From: a virus
Length of the DNA: 30,579 nt
Strand: one strand, 5' to 3'
Virus record (IMG/VR): IMGVR_UViG_3300006754_007730
Span: 1 to 30,579 of that record
Shown: positions 24,026-30,306 of the stretch, one piece after another
How the letters are laid out: the number at the start of each line of letters is the position of its first letter
Numbering within the stretch: the stretch's first letter is position 1
The notes under the pieces: model-generated
Database searches by the model: none
What the model was told of the DNA's origin: nothing
What the model saw: the letters and a program-made list of their open reading frames with translations, nothing else
Translations under genes and position numbers: made by a program

Positions 24026-24054
24026 TTGACTTTTTAAAAAAAACATGATAAAAT
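24026..24054 (+). promoter_or_regulatory. Sigma70-like promoter facing against the gene direction
   Basis: TTGACT (24026-24031), exactly 17 bases, then TAAAAT (24049-24054), with TG one base before the -10 as in extended -10 promoters. On the plus strand it points into the 3' end of the minus-strand gene at 24066-24854. It may drive an antisense RNA, or be a chance match in an AT-rich spacer. Confidence 0.3.
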
Positions 24055-24065
24055 CAAAAACCTAG

Positions 24066-24854
24066 TTAGAAACTAAACTCTTCTTCTTCTACTTCTTCAC
24101 TATTACTCTCAAAAGTAGATTCTTCTTTAGTATTTTCACCATGAAGTTCAATATTCTTTGTTAACCATTCTTCATAAATTGCTGCAATTTCGGGATCAGG
24201 TAAAGCCATCTTATGAATTCTTTTAATTTGTTTAGTTACTTTGGGCCAAGTTGTTTCTTTGGCATATCTAAAACCAACTTTTTCTGCATCGGAAAGGGTT
24301 AAGAACAATTCTTCTTCTCTTGTTTCTTTCGGATCTTCTTCTTCAATCTCAACTTCACCCTCTTCTTCTTCTTTGTCATCAATAAACATTGCATGATCAG
24401 AGGGCTTAATCTTAATATCTAATCTATCATCACCATCATCGAGAAATTCTTGTAAAACAATTTCTTGCGCCCCTTCAATATTCTCTTCGCCCTCTTCCCC
24501 GTGGTCTTCTTCGAAGTCGTTCTGCAAAGCGAGCATACAATATTTAATAAAACCATCCTGAACTTCTGGGTCTTTGAATTTAGATTGATCTGCTTTGATA
24601 ATCTTAACGACGGCAAGAAGCGTATCCCTTACCAAGGAGATGGCAACATCTTGCTTCGTTTCTGTGGAGTCTTCGAAAAGAATTTTTGGAATAAGAGATC
24701 GCACAACACGCCTTAATGACTTCTCTTGTCTGTTGTGTTCTACTATAACAGATTTCGTTTCCGATTGCCAGCTGTTTGTCAGGCTTTTTAGAACTTTTTG
24801 AATATGTTCTCTAAGAAAAATCTCTTTTGCCAGTTCGTGTCTATCGATTTGCAT
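24066..24854 (-). CDS. Acidic hypothetical protein (possible structural or scaffold role)
   Basis: 262 aa with no family I recognise. The N-terminal ~120 residues are helical and mixed in charge (HELAKEIFLREHIQKVLKSL). A long central and C-terminal part is very Glu/Asp-rich, with runs such as DDKEEEEGEVEIEEEDP. A Trp-containing segment TWPKVTKQIKRIHKMALPDPEIAAIYEEW follows. Acidic, low-complexity proteins like this near assembly genes are often scaffolds or chaperones, but that is inference. I chose ATG at 24854, one base after the nucleotidyltransferase stop, with AAGGG upstream. A TTG three codons earlier is the alternative. Confidence 0.6.
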   Translation of the reverse strand: MQIDRHELAKEIFLREHIQKVLKSLTNSWQSETKSVIVEHNRQEKSLRRVVRSLIPKILFEDSTETKQDVAISLVRDTLLAVVKIIKADQSKFKDPEVQDGFIKYCMLALQNDFEEDHGEEGEENIEGAQEIVLQEFLDDGDDRLDIKIKPSDHAMFIDDKEEEEGEVEIEEEDPKETREEELFLTLSDAEKVGFRYAKETTWPKVTKQIKRIHKMALPDPEIAAIYEEWLTKNIELHGENTKEESTFESNSEEVEEEEFSF

Positions 24855-24855
24855 T

Positions 24856-25770
24856 TTAATCAACCCTTATAACATTAGTGTTCATTAAATAGTCATAAAC
24901 TTCACGAATAATCGTATCTTGTTCATCTCTTTTTGTGTCTACACCACCACCCGCTACATTTCCACCTGCCATCGAAGAAACTTCTTCCATAGTTTCATCG
25001 CCCTCTTCCTCTTTTTCATCGTCTGATTCGTCTTCACTCAATAATCCTTGAATAGAGTTTTTAAGACTTTCAAGAATCATTTCATTTAATTGTTCGTTAT
25101 CAATATTATTCACAGGTAACTCCCTCCCTAAGATCTTCTCCCAGATATATCCGGCCTTATTTAAGGAACTTTCCGGTATATATTCTTTAAATTCCTCAAA
25201 ATTATTATTATTTATCGCGGCCCTCATCCCAGTGGCACTTAATTCTACCCCAGCACCTGTAACCGGCGTTACTTCAGTCTCCAAGCCCACTACTGTAATA
25301 TCTGGTCTCTGTTTTGCTATTCGACTTTTGAAAACATCTGGACGTGTTTCATCTTTTTTGCTCGTTGGGTTGACAATAATACTGCCTTCAGGCACCGCTT
25401 CTCGGTCTAGGGCTATTTGTACCATCGCATCCATAGGGTTTAATGGTCTAAGTCGGCCTGCCCTTCCTAAATCTCTGTTTCTTTTATTGTCTGTGTAGGG
25501 AATATCAGTGTTTCCCTTCACGGGAATCACGTCCACCCTCCCATTTCCATTTCCAGAGAGGATACCCGCATCATTTAGGAAGATATTAAGCATTTCAAGG
25601 CTTTGGTCGAGGGTAATACCACCCCTTTCGCTTTGGCCAATAAATATCTTATAACTTGAGCCCTTAGCGGCGGCTTCTCCAACCGCAGCCTTGATCATAT
25701 GGACGTGACCTTTGTGGGGTGGTTTAAAGCCAACAGCGCTCATAAAATACACGTTGTTGCCCTTTGCCAT
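24856..25770 (-). CDS. HxGH nucleotidyltransferase (NMNAT/cytidylyltransferase-like)
   Basis: An HxGH-superfamily nucleotidyltransferase. GFKPPHKGHVHMI places H-K-G-H at residues 19-22, and LSATGMRAAI gives the second signature S-x-T-x-x-R at 178-183. It should transfer AMP or CMP from a nucleoside triphosphate to a phosphorylated substrate, as in NAD or CoA synthesis or capsule precursor activation. After about residue 230 comes an acidic Ser/Asp/Glu tail, then REVYDYLMNTNVIRVD, a short helix. The tail is not part of the enzyme fold and may link it to the acidic neighbours. The substrate is undetermined. AGGA lies upstream of the ATG. Confidence 0.77.
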   Translation of the reverse strand: MAKGNNVYFMSAVGFKPPHKGHVHMIKAAVGEAAAKGSSYKIFIGQSERGGITLDQSLEMLNIFLNDAGILSGNGNGRVDVIPVKGNTDIPYTDNKRNRDLGRAGRLRPLNPMDAMVQIALDREAVPEGSIIVNPTSKKDETRPDVFKSRIAKQRPDITVVGLETEVTPVTGAGVELSATGMRAAINNNNFEEFKEYIPESSLNKAGYIWEKILGRELPVNNIDNEQLNEMILESLKNSIQGLLSEDESDDEKEEEGDETMEEVSSMAGGNVAGGGVDTKRDEQDTIIREVYDYLMNTNVIRVD

Positions 25771-25787
25771 TTTTTAGATTTCCTGAT

Positions 25788-26054
25788 CTATTCGTCGTCA
25801 GTCTTTTTAGACTTTTTTGAAGATTTGCGCTTTTTACGAGGTGTCACAACCTCTACAACTTCTTCGACGACATCTTCGACAACATCTACAACATCCTCGA
25901 CAAGCTCTACAACTTCTTCGACAACATCCTCGACGACATCTTCAACTTTCTCAAGCAGGGTTTCTTCTTTCTCTTCTTTGGGGGCGGGGTCCAATCGACC
26001 TGCCCTTTCTAGTCTTAGCCGCTGCCGAATCTTTCTCATTCTTGAACTAGCCAT
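25788..26054 (-). CDS. Low-complexity Val/Glu repeat protein with basic ends
   Basis: 88 aa. A basic N-terminus (MASSRMRKIRQRLRLERAGR) is followed by repeated V-V-E-D / V-V-E-E units (about residues 38-70), then a lysine-rich tail (RKKRKSSKKSKK). The gene product looks like an amphipathic spacer between two positively charged ends, which would suit binding to nucleic acid or an acidic partner. No homologous domain is recognised. The ATG has GGAG upstream. The coding repeat is listed separately. Confidence 0.55.
   Translation of the reverse strand: MASSRMRKIRQRLRLERAGRLDPAPKEEKEETLLEKVEDVVEDVVEEVVELVEDVVDVVEDVVEEVVEVVTPRKKRKSSKKSKKTDDE
25851..25957. repeat. Imperfect tandem repeat coding Val-Val-Glu-Asp units
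   Basis: Built from 12-15 base units rich in TTCGACGACATC and related words. The 18-base word at 25851-25868 recurs at 25905-25922, giving a 54-base higher-order period. The repeats stay in frame inside the 25788-26054 gene. Such arrays can change length by slippage. Confidence 0.7.
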
Positions 26055-26066
26055 TATATTAATCTC

Positions 26067-26240
26067 CTATTTTGTCCACTTTTTTACAAGTGAGTCATAA
26101 AGTGAATTCTTATACCATTCTCTATCTGAAATCTTCTCCTCAGCGTTAATTATAACCTCTTCTGTAAGAACTTTTTCTTCTTTGTCTTCGAGGATTTCTT
26201 GAATCTTTTTTTGAAGATCTTTTTTTACTTGTTCGCTCAT
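26067..26240 (-). CDS. Possible nested product from internal in-frame start
   Basis: Codon 146 of the metallopeptidase gene is ATG, preceded by AAGGAG at 9-base spacing, a much better ribosome-binding site than that of the full-length start. The 57-aa product (MSEQVKKDLQKKIQEILEDK onward) would be a charged helical protein ending in WYKNSLYDSLVKKW. Either the phage makes both forms, or two adjacent genes fused when a stop codon was lost. Confidence 0.35.
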   Translation of the reverse strand: MSEQVKKDLQKKIQEILEDKEEKVLTEEVIINAEEKISDREWYKNSLYDSLVKKWTK

Positions 26241-26675
26241 TATGTTGTTCTCCTTTTTAATTTTATCCTCAAAATCTCGAAAGATCATAAGGTCGTCTCC
26301 GTTGCTCAGTAAATAGGCTTCAATTTCCATTTTTCTCATGTGTTCGTCATCTTGAGCATATCCTTGGTCAACTTCTCGCGAATCATCGAATTCACCTCTA
26401 CAGTTCTGCGCATGGTGGATAAGTTCATGAGAAATTGACCTTAAAATATCTTTTGGGTGCCGATCATCAATATAAACGACCACTTCGTTGTTGTCTGGGT
26501 CATAATACCCGGTTTTCCCGAGAATTTGTTGAGCATTTGAGCTATCAGACCTGAGAACAATGGTAACGGGCTGATTTATACCAAGTCTTTCTTGGGCGTA
26601 GGGATAAAACCTGTTAACAAACCCTTCAACGTCCGACAGATCCCTGCCAGATTTATTTAAGAGTTCAAATTCCAT
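26067..26675 (-). CDS. Zinc metallopeptidase-like protein (HELIH) with helical tail
   Basis: H-E-L-I-H at residues 83-87 in RSISHELIHHAQ is the HExxH zinc motif. KMEIEAYLL (115-123) offers the third acidic ligand, giving a gluzincin-like layout. GYYDPDNNEVVVYIDDRHP before it is the usual edge strand. Residues 1-143 form the peptidase. From Met146 onward the chain is a charged helical segment that has its own ribosome-binding site (see the nested entry). There is no signal peptide. The 202-aa gene overlaps the 3' end of the acidic 384-aa gene by 19 bases. Partner and substrate unknown; processing of a virion protein is a guess. Confidence 0.68.
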   Translation of the reverse strand: MEFELLNKSGRDLSDVEGFVNRFYPYAQERLGINQPVTIVLRSDSSNAQQILGKTGYYDPDNNEVVVYIDDRHPKDILRSISHELIHHAQNCRGEFDDSREVDQGYAQDDEHMRKMEIEAYLLSNGDDLMIFRDFEDKIKKENNIMSEQVKKDLQKKIQEILEDKEEKVLTEEVIINAEEKISDREWYKNSLYDSLVKKWTK

Positions 26676-27811
26676 TTTTTCATTAGTTTATCACCAATTA
26701 GGTGACTTCTTCTTCTATAACTCTCGCTTAGTGTTTGGGGTTGATTATTAAGATACGGAGAGAGACAAATTAAAAGAATTTCTTCTCCATCCTTGGTCAA
26801 TTGAGAATAATCAAGAGATTCTTTAAGTTGGTCCGCGCGACCACCCTTTATATAAAAGCTTTTTAGAACTTCAATTGCATTATCGAAAGCATCTGATAGT
26901 GGCTTAAGCCCTTTTTCTTTAAACTCCTTATTTATTTTTAAAAGGGCTTCTTTGGCCCGCCCCTTTTCCTTTGCGGTCACCCCGAAGCGCCCCACGTCCG
27001 ACTCGATTGCCCCATCAACAAACCCATCTATTCCACGCACGCTGCTGCTTTTATATGCGATAAGCTTTCTAATATACTCTTTTACGTCAAATATATCTGA
27101 ATCGAGCAGATCAAGGGCTTGTTTCAAACTATAACGTTGAAGAGCAGCCTCTTTTCGAGCATCATCTGGCGTTTCCACCGGCTCTGCGCGCCCATCAGTA
27201 TCAATATCTGGTTCTTTTTCTTCTGGTTCCGCTTTTATATCTTCAGAACCGAGCGTAAAGTCGTATTCGTCGGCTTCTTCTTCTGGTTCTGGCTTGTTTT
27301 CTTCTCCAGGTTGCTCATGTTTGTCGAAAATGGCCGCATTTGCGTTCAATTGTTGCTCAACATCTTTAACCAGGGCCCTCAAAACGCTTGCGGGGGCCTT
27401 ATCCCCGTCTATTCGAGGTACTGCGGCTAGGCTTTGTAGCAGAGATCGCCGCCCTTCTTCTTCGAATTTATACTCTCTTAGTGCTGATATCTCAATTTGA
27501 CCGGGTGGAATCTTCTTATTTTTAAGATAATCCAAGAAAAATTGGTGAATTATCTCTTTAACCTTCTTTGTGTAGCCACTTTGGAGGTCAAATCCCGCTG
27601 CCTTTAGTCGATTATTGATCAATTCCGAAGAAAAGACCTTTCCTGGCTCTTTTTTTACCCGTCCACCGACGTTTAAAGCGTGTGGTTCCCTTTTAACCTT
27701 TTCTATTTCCTTACCTAGAGTGGATTTACTGGACAGCCCCTCCTCTAAAAGGGCCTTTTTTACCTCCTCCTGGACTATTTTATCTAGTTTTGAGCGCTTA
27801 ATATGGGTCAT
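26657..27811 (-). CDS. Large acidic hypothetical protein, possible virion assembly factor
   Basis: 384 aa, unrecognised. The N-terminus IKRSKLDKIVQEEVKKALLEEG is a charged helix of the same style as QSYLRQLIKEELEVIL in the gene at 30307-30579, so the two may share a docking motif. A middle section (about 165-220) is acidic and disordered (PEPEEEADEYDF, EPEEKEPDID). The C-terminal ~150 residues are helical (LKQALDLLDSDIFDVKEYIRKL). No signal peptide or membrane span. GAGGACC precedes the ATG. A scaffold or tail-assembly role is inferred only from composition and position. Confidence 0.6.
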   Translation of the reverse strand: MTHIKRSKLDKIVQEEVKKALLEEGLSSKSTLGKEIEKVKREPHALNVGGRVKKEPGKVFSSELINNRLKAAGFDLQSGYTKKVKEIIHQFFLDYLKNKKIPPGQIEISALREYKFEEEGRRSLLQSLAAVPRIDGDKAPASVLRALVKDVEQQLNANAAIFDKHEQPGEENKPEPEEEADEYDFTLGSEDIKAEPEEKEPDIDTDGRAEPVETPDDARKEAALQRYSLKQALDLLDSDIFDVKEYIRKLIAYKSSSVRGIDGFVDGAIESDVGRFGVTAKEKGRAKEALLKINKEFKEKGLKPLSDAFDNAIEVLKSFYIKGGRADQLKESLDYSQLTKDGEEILLICLSPYLNNQPQTLSESYRRRSHLIGDKLMKKWNLNS

Positions 27812-27871
27812 TTTGGGTCCTCAGAGCCTCTTTTGGGGGGTATATAGGCCCCTTTTTACCCACTAAATAGC

Positions 27872-28858
27872 TTAAATCTTGGCTTTATCGCCGGAAAAAT
27901 AGATAGAAATTCCGGTTTTGGAGAGATTTTGATGAATGAAACCCTGAAAATGACCTTCGGAGCTGAAATTTAGCAAATTTTCGCCAAAAAAGGCCTTCCA
28001 AACGTCGATTTCACGCAAAACATCCATTTTATTGACCACTAGGTGGGTTACACCATTGATTTTAATGGCTTTTTCGACCAAATCCCAGTTAAACCAGTTA
28101 ATTTGGCGCTTTCTGCCCGTTGTAGCCCCATATTCTTGCCCAATTTCGCATATTTTCTCGAAAATAGGGTCATTTCCCTGAAAATCCTTCGTTCCAACGT
28201 AAGTTTCGTAGGCTTTTGCCACTCCCCACACGTTTCTGACGGCTTTTGGGGGTATTCCATTGAGTAAAGCACCTGCAACAGTGCAGTGAGAGGACGTAAC
28301 ATAGGGGTAATCGCCCCAATCTATGTCCAAACCGAAGCCTTGAGCCCCCTCAAATAGGGCAATTGTGTCTTCCTGGTGCATTTCTTCGAGGAAATCGACC
28401 AAAAAAGGCTGTAATTCGGGTACTGATTCGGCTCGAACACCTGTTCTGGCGTACTTATCGCTGTATGCAGGCCCATTTCCACGCTTCGTGGTGCCTATTT
28501 TGGTGTCTGCTTCATCAAAATTGAGGTGTTCGGGTGTGATAATGTGTGTATTTTTCGCGATTTTTACTAAATTACGGACTTGAAGGCCCTCTGACTCCAA
28601 TTCTTTGATCTCTTCGAAGAACTTTTGGGGATTTACGACGCATCCGGGCCCAATAATTGACTTAATTCCGAAAAAAACACCCGCAGGGATGTGATGAGTG
28701 ACAAATTTCTTTCCATTATGGTAAATTGTGTGTCCTGCGTTGCCCCCACCGTTATATCTAACGACATGAGTGTACTTTCCTGTGCTACAAAGGTAATGGG
28801 TGATCTTTCCCTTACCACAATCTCCGTATTGCAAGTCAACAATAACGTCCGCAATCAT
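27872..28858 (-). CDS. purA: Adenylosuccinate synthetase-like (short, archaeal/phage type)
   Basis: GTP-dependent ligation of aspartate to IMP, or to a related purine nucleotide. YGDCGKGK (11-18) is the P-loop-like motif with catalytic Asp13 retained; Cys replaces the usual Glu next to it. NGGGNAGHTI (37-45) keeps the catalytic His43. GNGPAYSDKYARTGVR, FEGAQGFGLDID, PYVTSSHCT and GATTGRKRQINWFNW follow in family order. At 328 aa it is about 100 residues shorter than bacterial PurA, like archaeal forms and phage PurZ. PurZ, which makes the 2-aminoadenine precursor, is reported to carry Ser in place of this Asp, so the sequence favours a PurA-like activity. GGAGG lies before the ATG. Confidence 0.87.
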   Translation of the reverse strand: MIADVIVDLQYGDCGKGKITHYLCSTGKYTHVVRYNGGGNAGHTIYHNGKKFVTHHIPAGVFFGIKSIIGPGCVVNPQKFFEEIKELESEGLQVRNLVKIAKNTHIITPEHLNFDEADTKIGTTKRGNGPAYSDKYARTGVRAESVPELQPFLVDFLEEMHQEDTIALFEGAQGFGLDIDWGDYPYVTSSHCTVAGALLNGIPPKAVRNVWGVAKAYETYVGTKDFQGNDPIFEKICEIGQEYGATTGRKRQINWFNWDLVEKAIKINGVTHLVVNKMDVLREIDVWKAFFGENLLNFSSEGHFQGFIHQNLSKTGISIYFSGDKAKI

Positions 28859-28885
28859 AAATCCTCCTATAAAATGGTTTATTAG

Positions 28886-29131
28886 TTAGAAACAGTAACT
28901 TTCTTCGAAATTCCATCGACATTCATTGTATCCGTGACGATCTAGGTCTGAACACCAGACTTCCACGCAATGTCTCGACGCTTTCCACTCACAACACTCT
29001 TCGTAATATCGATTCACCCAACAATCTATTGGATATTTACCTTTAATTTCGTAACATACGTCATCTTGGTCTTGGGGAACGACTAAACACCCAGAAATTA
29101 CCAAAAAAAATAAAAATAGTGTTCTTTTCAC
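28886..29131 (-). CDS. Small Cys-rich lipoprotein
   Basis: A GTG start at 29131 with AAGG upstream gives KRTLFLFFLVISGC, a short signal peptide with a good lipobox (I-S-G-C). The mature part is about 67 residues, with the lipidated Cys and eight more cysteines (DVC, DC, ECC, HC, WC, EC, YC), many Trp/Tyr and a net acidic character. That pattern suggests a disulfide-stabilised exported protein. A longer frame to an upstream ATG would place the signal peptide inside the chain, so I reject it. No family recognised. Phage lipoproteins at the cell surface often block superinfection, but this is inference. Confidence 0.65.
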   Translation of the reverse strand: MKRTLFLFFLVISGCLVVPQDQDDVCYEIKGKYPIDCWVNRYYEECCEWKASRHCVEVWCSDLDRHGYNECRWNFEESYCF

Positions 29132-29153
29132 AGCAGTACCTTGTTGTAGGGTC

Positions 29154-29182
29154 AGTATAACGTATTGACGTTGACCTTTAAA
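29154..29182 (-). promoter_or_regulatory. Candidate promoter after terminator
   Basis: On the minus strand, TTTAAA (29177-29182), 17 bases, then TATACT (29154-29159). It lies directly between the UUCG terminator and the lipoprotein gene, so it could restart transcription for the lipoprotein and purA-like genes. The hexamers match sigma70 consensus at 4/6 and 5/6. Confidence 0.4.
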
Positions 29183-29183
29183 C

Positions 29184-29213
29184 AAAAAAAAGCACCCCGA
29201 AGGGTGCTTTTTT
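29184..29213. terminator. Bidirectional-looking intrinsic terminator with UUCG loop
   Basis: AGCACCC and GGGTGCT (29191-29197 and 29202-29208) form a 7-bp stem. On the minus strand the loop is the very stable C(UUCG)G tetraloop. A-runs on the left and T-runs on the right give U-tracts in both directions. It ends the transcript of the decoration-like gene, whose stop is 15 bases away. Confidence 0.93.
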
Positions 29214-29227
29214 GTTAAGTACTAACT

Positions 29228-29668
29228 TTAGGTGAGTGGATTCCAGTCACCACCTCCAGGACCATCAAGATACCAAGTGACACCATCACAGAAGATTTCT
29301 AATTTTGCGCCCACGCTGGTCGTCCGGTTGCTGGCGCCTGAATTCGCCTGCACTCCGCTGTGGATACCAACAGCCAGCGGCTGCTCTGCCGGCACCATGC
29401 CGGCACTAACCCCAGCCTGCCCTGCGACTGTATCGGTTACTTGGTCAACCCTTTCTACCGAGTGAGAGTGGTCAGATGCCAACAAGACTGTACAGAAGAA
29501 ACCAGTTTCTACAGCAGAAGCAGACGGCAAAGAACAAGTCAACGCTGAAGTTCCGCTAACAATTAAAAGTTTCCCTGTATCAAACCGATCAAGAACTAAA
29601 TCGGCATTTACTGCCTGCTGGTGTCTCTGTGAGACTCCAATTCCCGCAATGTTTACTTGTTGTGCCAT
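29228..29668 (-). CDS. Beta-rich structural protein, possible capsid decoration
   Basis: 146 aa. The chain is rich in Ala, Ser, Thr, Val and Gly. It contains GTSALTCSLPSASAVETGFFCTV and ends GAKLEIFCDGVTWYLDGPGG, which resembles the last strands of small phage head-fibre or decoration proteins. There is no signal peptide and few lysines. The central part of the gene (about 29310-29430) is clearly richer in G+C than the rest of the window, which may mean different codon selection for an abundant protein or a recent origin elsewhere. A terminator follows directly. GGAG lies upstream of the ATG but at long spacing. Confidence 0.55.
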   Translation of the reverse strand: MAQQVNIAGIGVSQRHQQAVNADLVLDRFDTGKLLIVSGTSALTCSLPSASAVETGFFCTVLLASDHSHSVERVDQVTDTVAGQAGVSAGMVPAEQPLAVGIHSGVQANSGASNRTTSVGAKLEIFCDGVTWYLDGPGGGDWNPLT

Positions 29669-29717
29669 CTTTTATTAAATCTCCTTGTGAATCTTAAATT
29701 CTAAACTTAAATAGTAT

Positions 29718-29802
29718 CTAAACTGGGAAATCGGTTAAATCAATAAATTGTTTTTGATTATATGCCGTGTTTCCCTGCAAATAAATAGTATCTTGAACCC
29801 AT
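29718..29802 (-). pseudogene. Frameshifted micro-gene after the 29812-30057 gene
   Basis: GGAG overlaps the upstream stop and is followed at good spacing by ATG at 29802, but this frame stops after 14 codons. Removing one G from the GGG after the ATG would open a 27-residue frame (MVQDTIYLQGN... ending TDFPV) that runs to TAG at 29718-29720. The interval is 85 bases, 28 codons plus one. It is either a decayed or misread small gene, or a coincidence. The remaining 29669-29717 spacer shows only the next gene's ribosome-binding site. Confidence 0.4.
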
Positions 29803-29811
29803 AATCACTCC

Positions 29812-30057
29812 TTAAACAGTAAGATTTTTTTGTCCCTTCCAAAAATCCCTCATCCATACGACCTGAAGAACATGAAGAGCATTTTCTCCCCCCTCGTATG
29901 GCAGTAAAATTATTAAATGTTCTGGAAAACTTTTTATGTTGGCCGCAACGAATTCATTATAGGTTTTGAATTTTTTTGGATCAAGATAATCGTCGTCTGC
30001 GTCAATATCGAGAAAATCTAAATGACTATTTACGGCCTCTCTTTTCTTATCCATCAT
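29812..30057 (-). CDS. Hypothetical protein
   Basis: 81 aa, unrecognised. The N-terminus is polar and acidic (HLDFLDIDADDDYLDPKK). The C-terminal half is hydrophobic and aromatic (HLIILLPYEGG, VLQVVWMRDFW) without a clear membrane helix. Two adjacent ATGs could start it; neither has a strong ribosome-binding site. Confidence 0.5.
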   Translation of the reverse strand: MMDKKREAVNSHLDFLDIDADDDYLDPKKFKTYNEFVAANIKSFPEHLIILLPYEGGENALHVLQVVWMRDFWKGQKNLTV

Positions 30058-30081
30058 AATAACTATGCTTCACTTTTTTTA

Positions 30082-30303
30082 TCACGGAATTATCTTCCAC
30101 AATGCAGTTTCATCTTCCCCGCAAAACCACCCAAGCTCAAAATGTAGATAACTAACGAACAGTTCTTGTCTAAACCAATAAATTTCTATGTAACGATCTG
30201 CTTCTTCTCGGTTTTTAATTTTTGTGACGATACCGATATCGGCTTTTTCAAAGAAGACCCCCTCTCTCTGAACGATCAAAGCGCCGACTCTGATATTCTC
30301 CAT
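30082..30303 (-). CDS. Hypothetical protein
   Basis: 73 aa, unrecognised. Strand-rich, with many aromatics in the second half (IEIYWFRQELFVSYLHFELGWF). The start GALIVQREGVFF followed by GIVTKIKN has the look of a small SH3-like barrel, which is only an impression. It begins 3 bases after the upstream gene ends. Confidence 0.5.
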   Translation of the reverse strand: MENIRVGALIVQREGVFFEKADIGIVTKIKNREEADRYIEIYWFRQELFVSYLHFELGWFCGEDETALWKIIP

Positions 30304-30306
30304 ACA

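Noticed and set aside
25699-26100. 133-codon plus-strand frame rich in Thr and Ser
   Set aside because: It is the shadow of the Val/Glu repeat on the minus strand; low complexity arises from the repeat itself.
27812-27871. GGGG...CCCC pairing between the purA-like gene and the 384-aa gene as a terminator
   Set aside because: The stem is only four pairs with poor loop geometry and no following U-tract on the minus strand.
27872-28858. Assignment as PurZ (2-aminoadenine pathway)
   Set aside because: The catalytic Asp13 is kept, whereas PurZ is reported to have Ser there, and no MazZ, DatZ or DpoZ is visible in the window. Left open as a test rather than a call.
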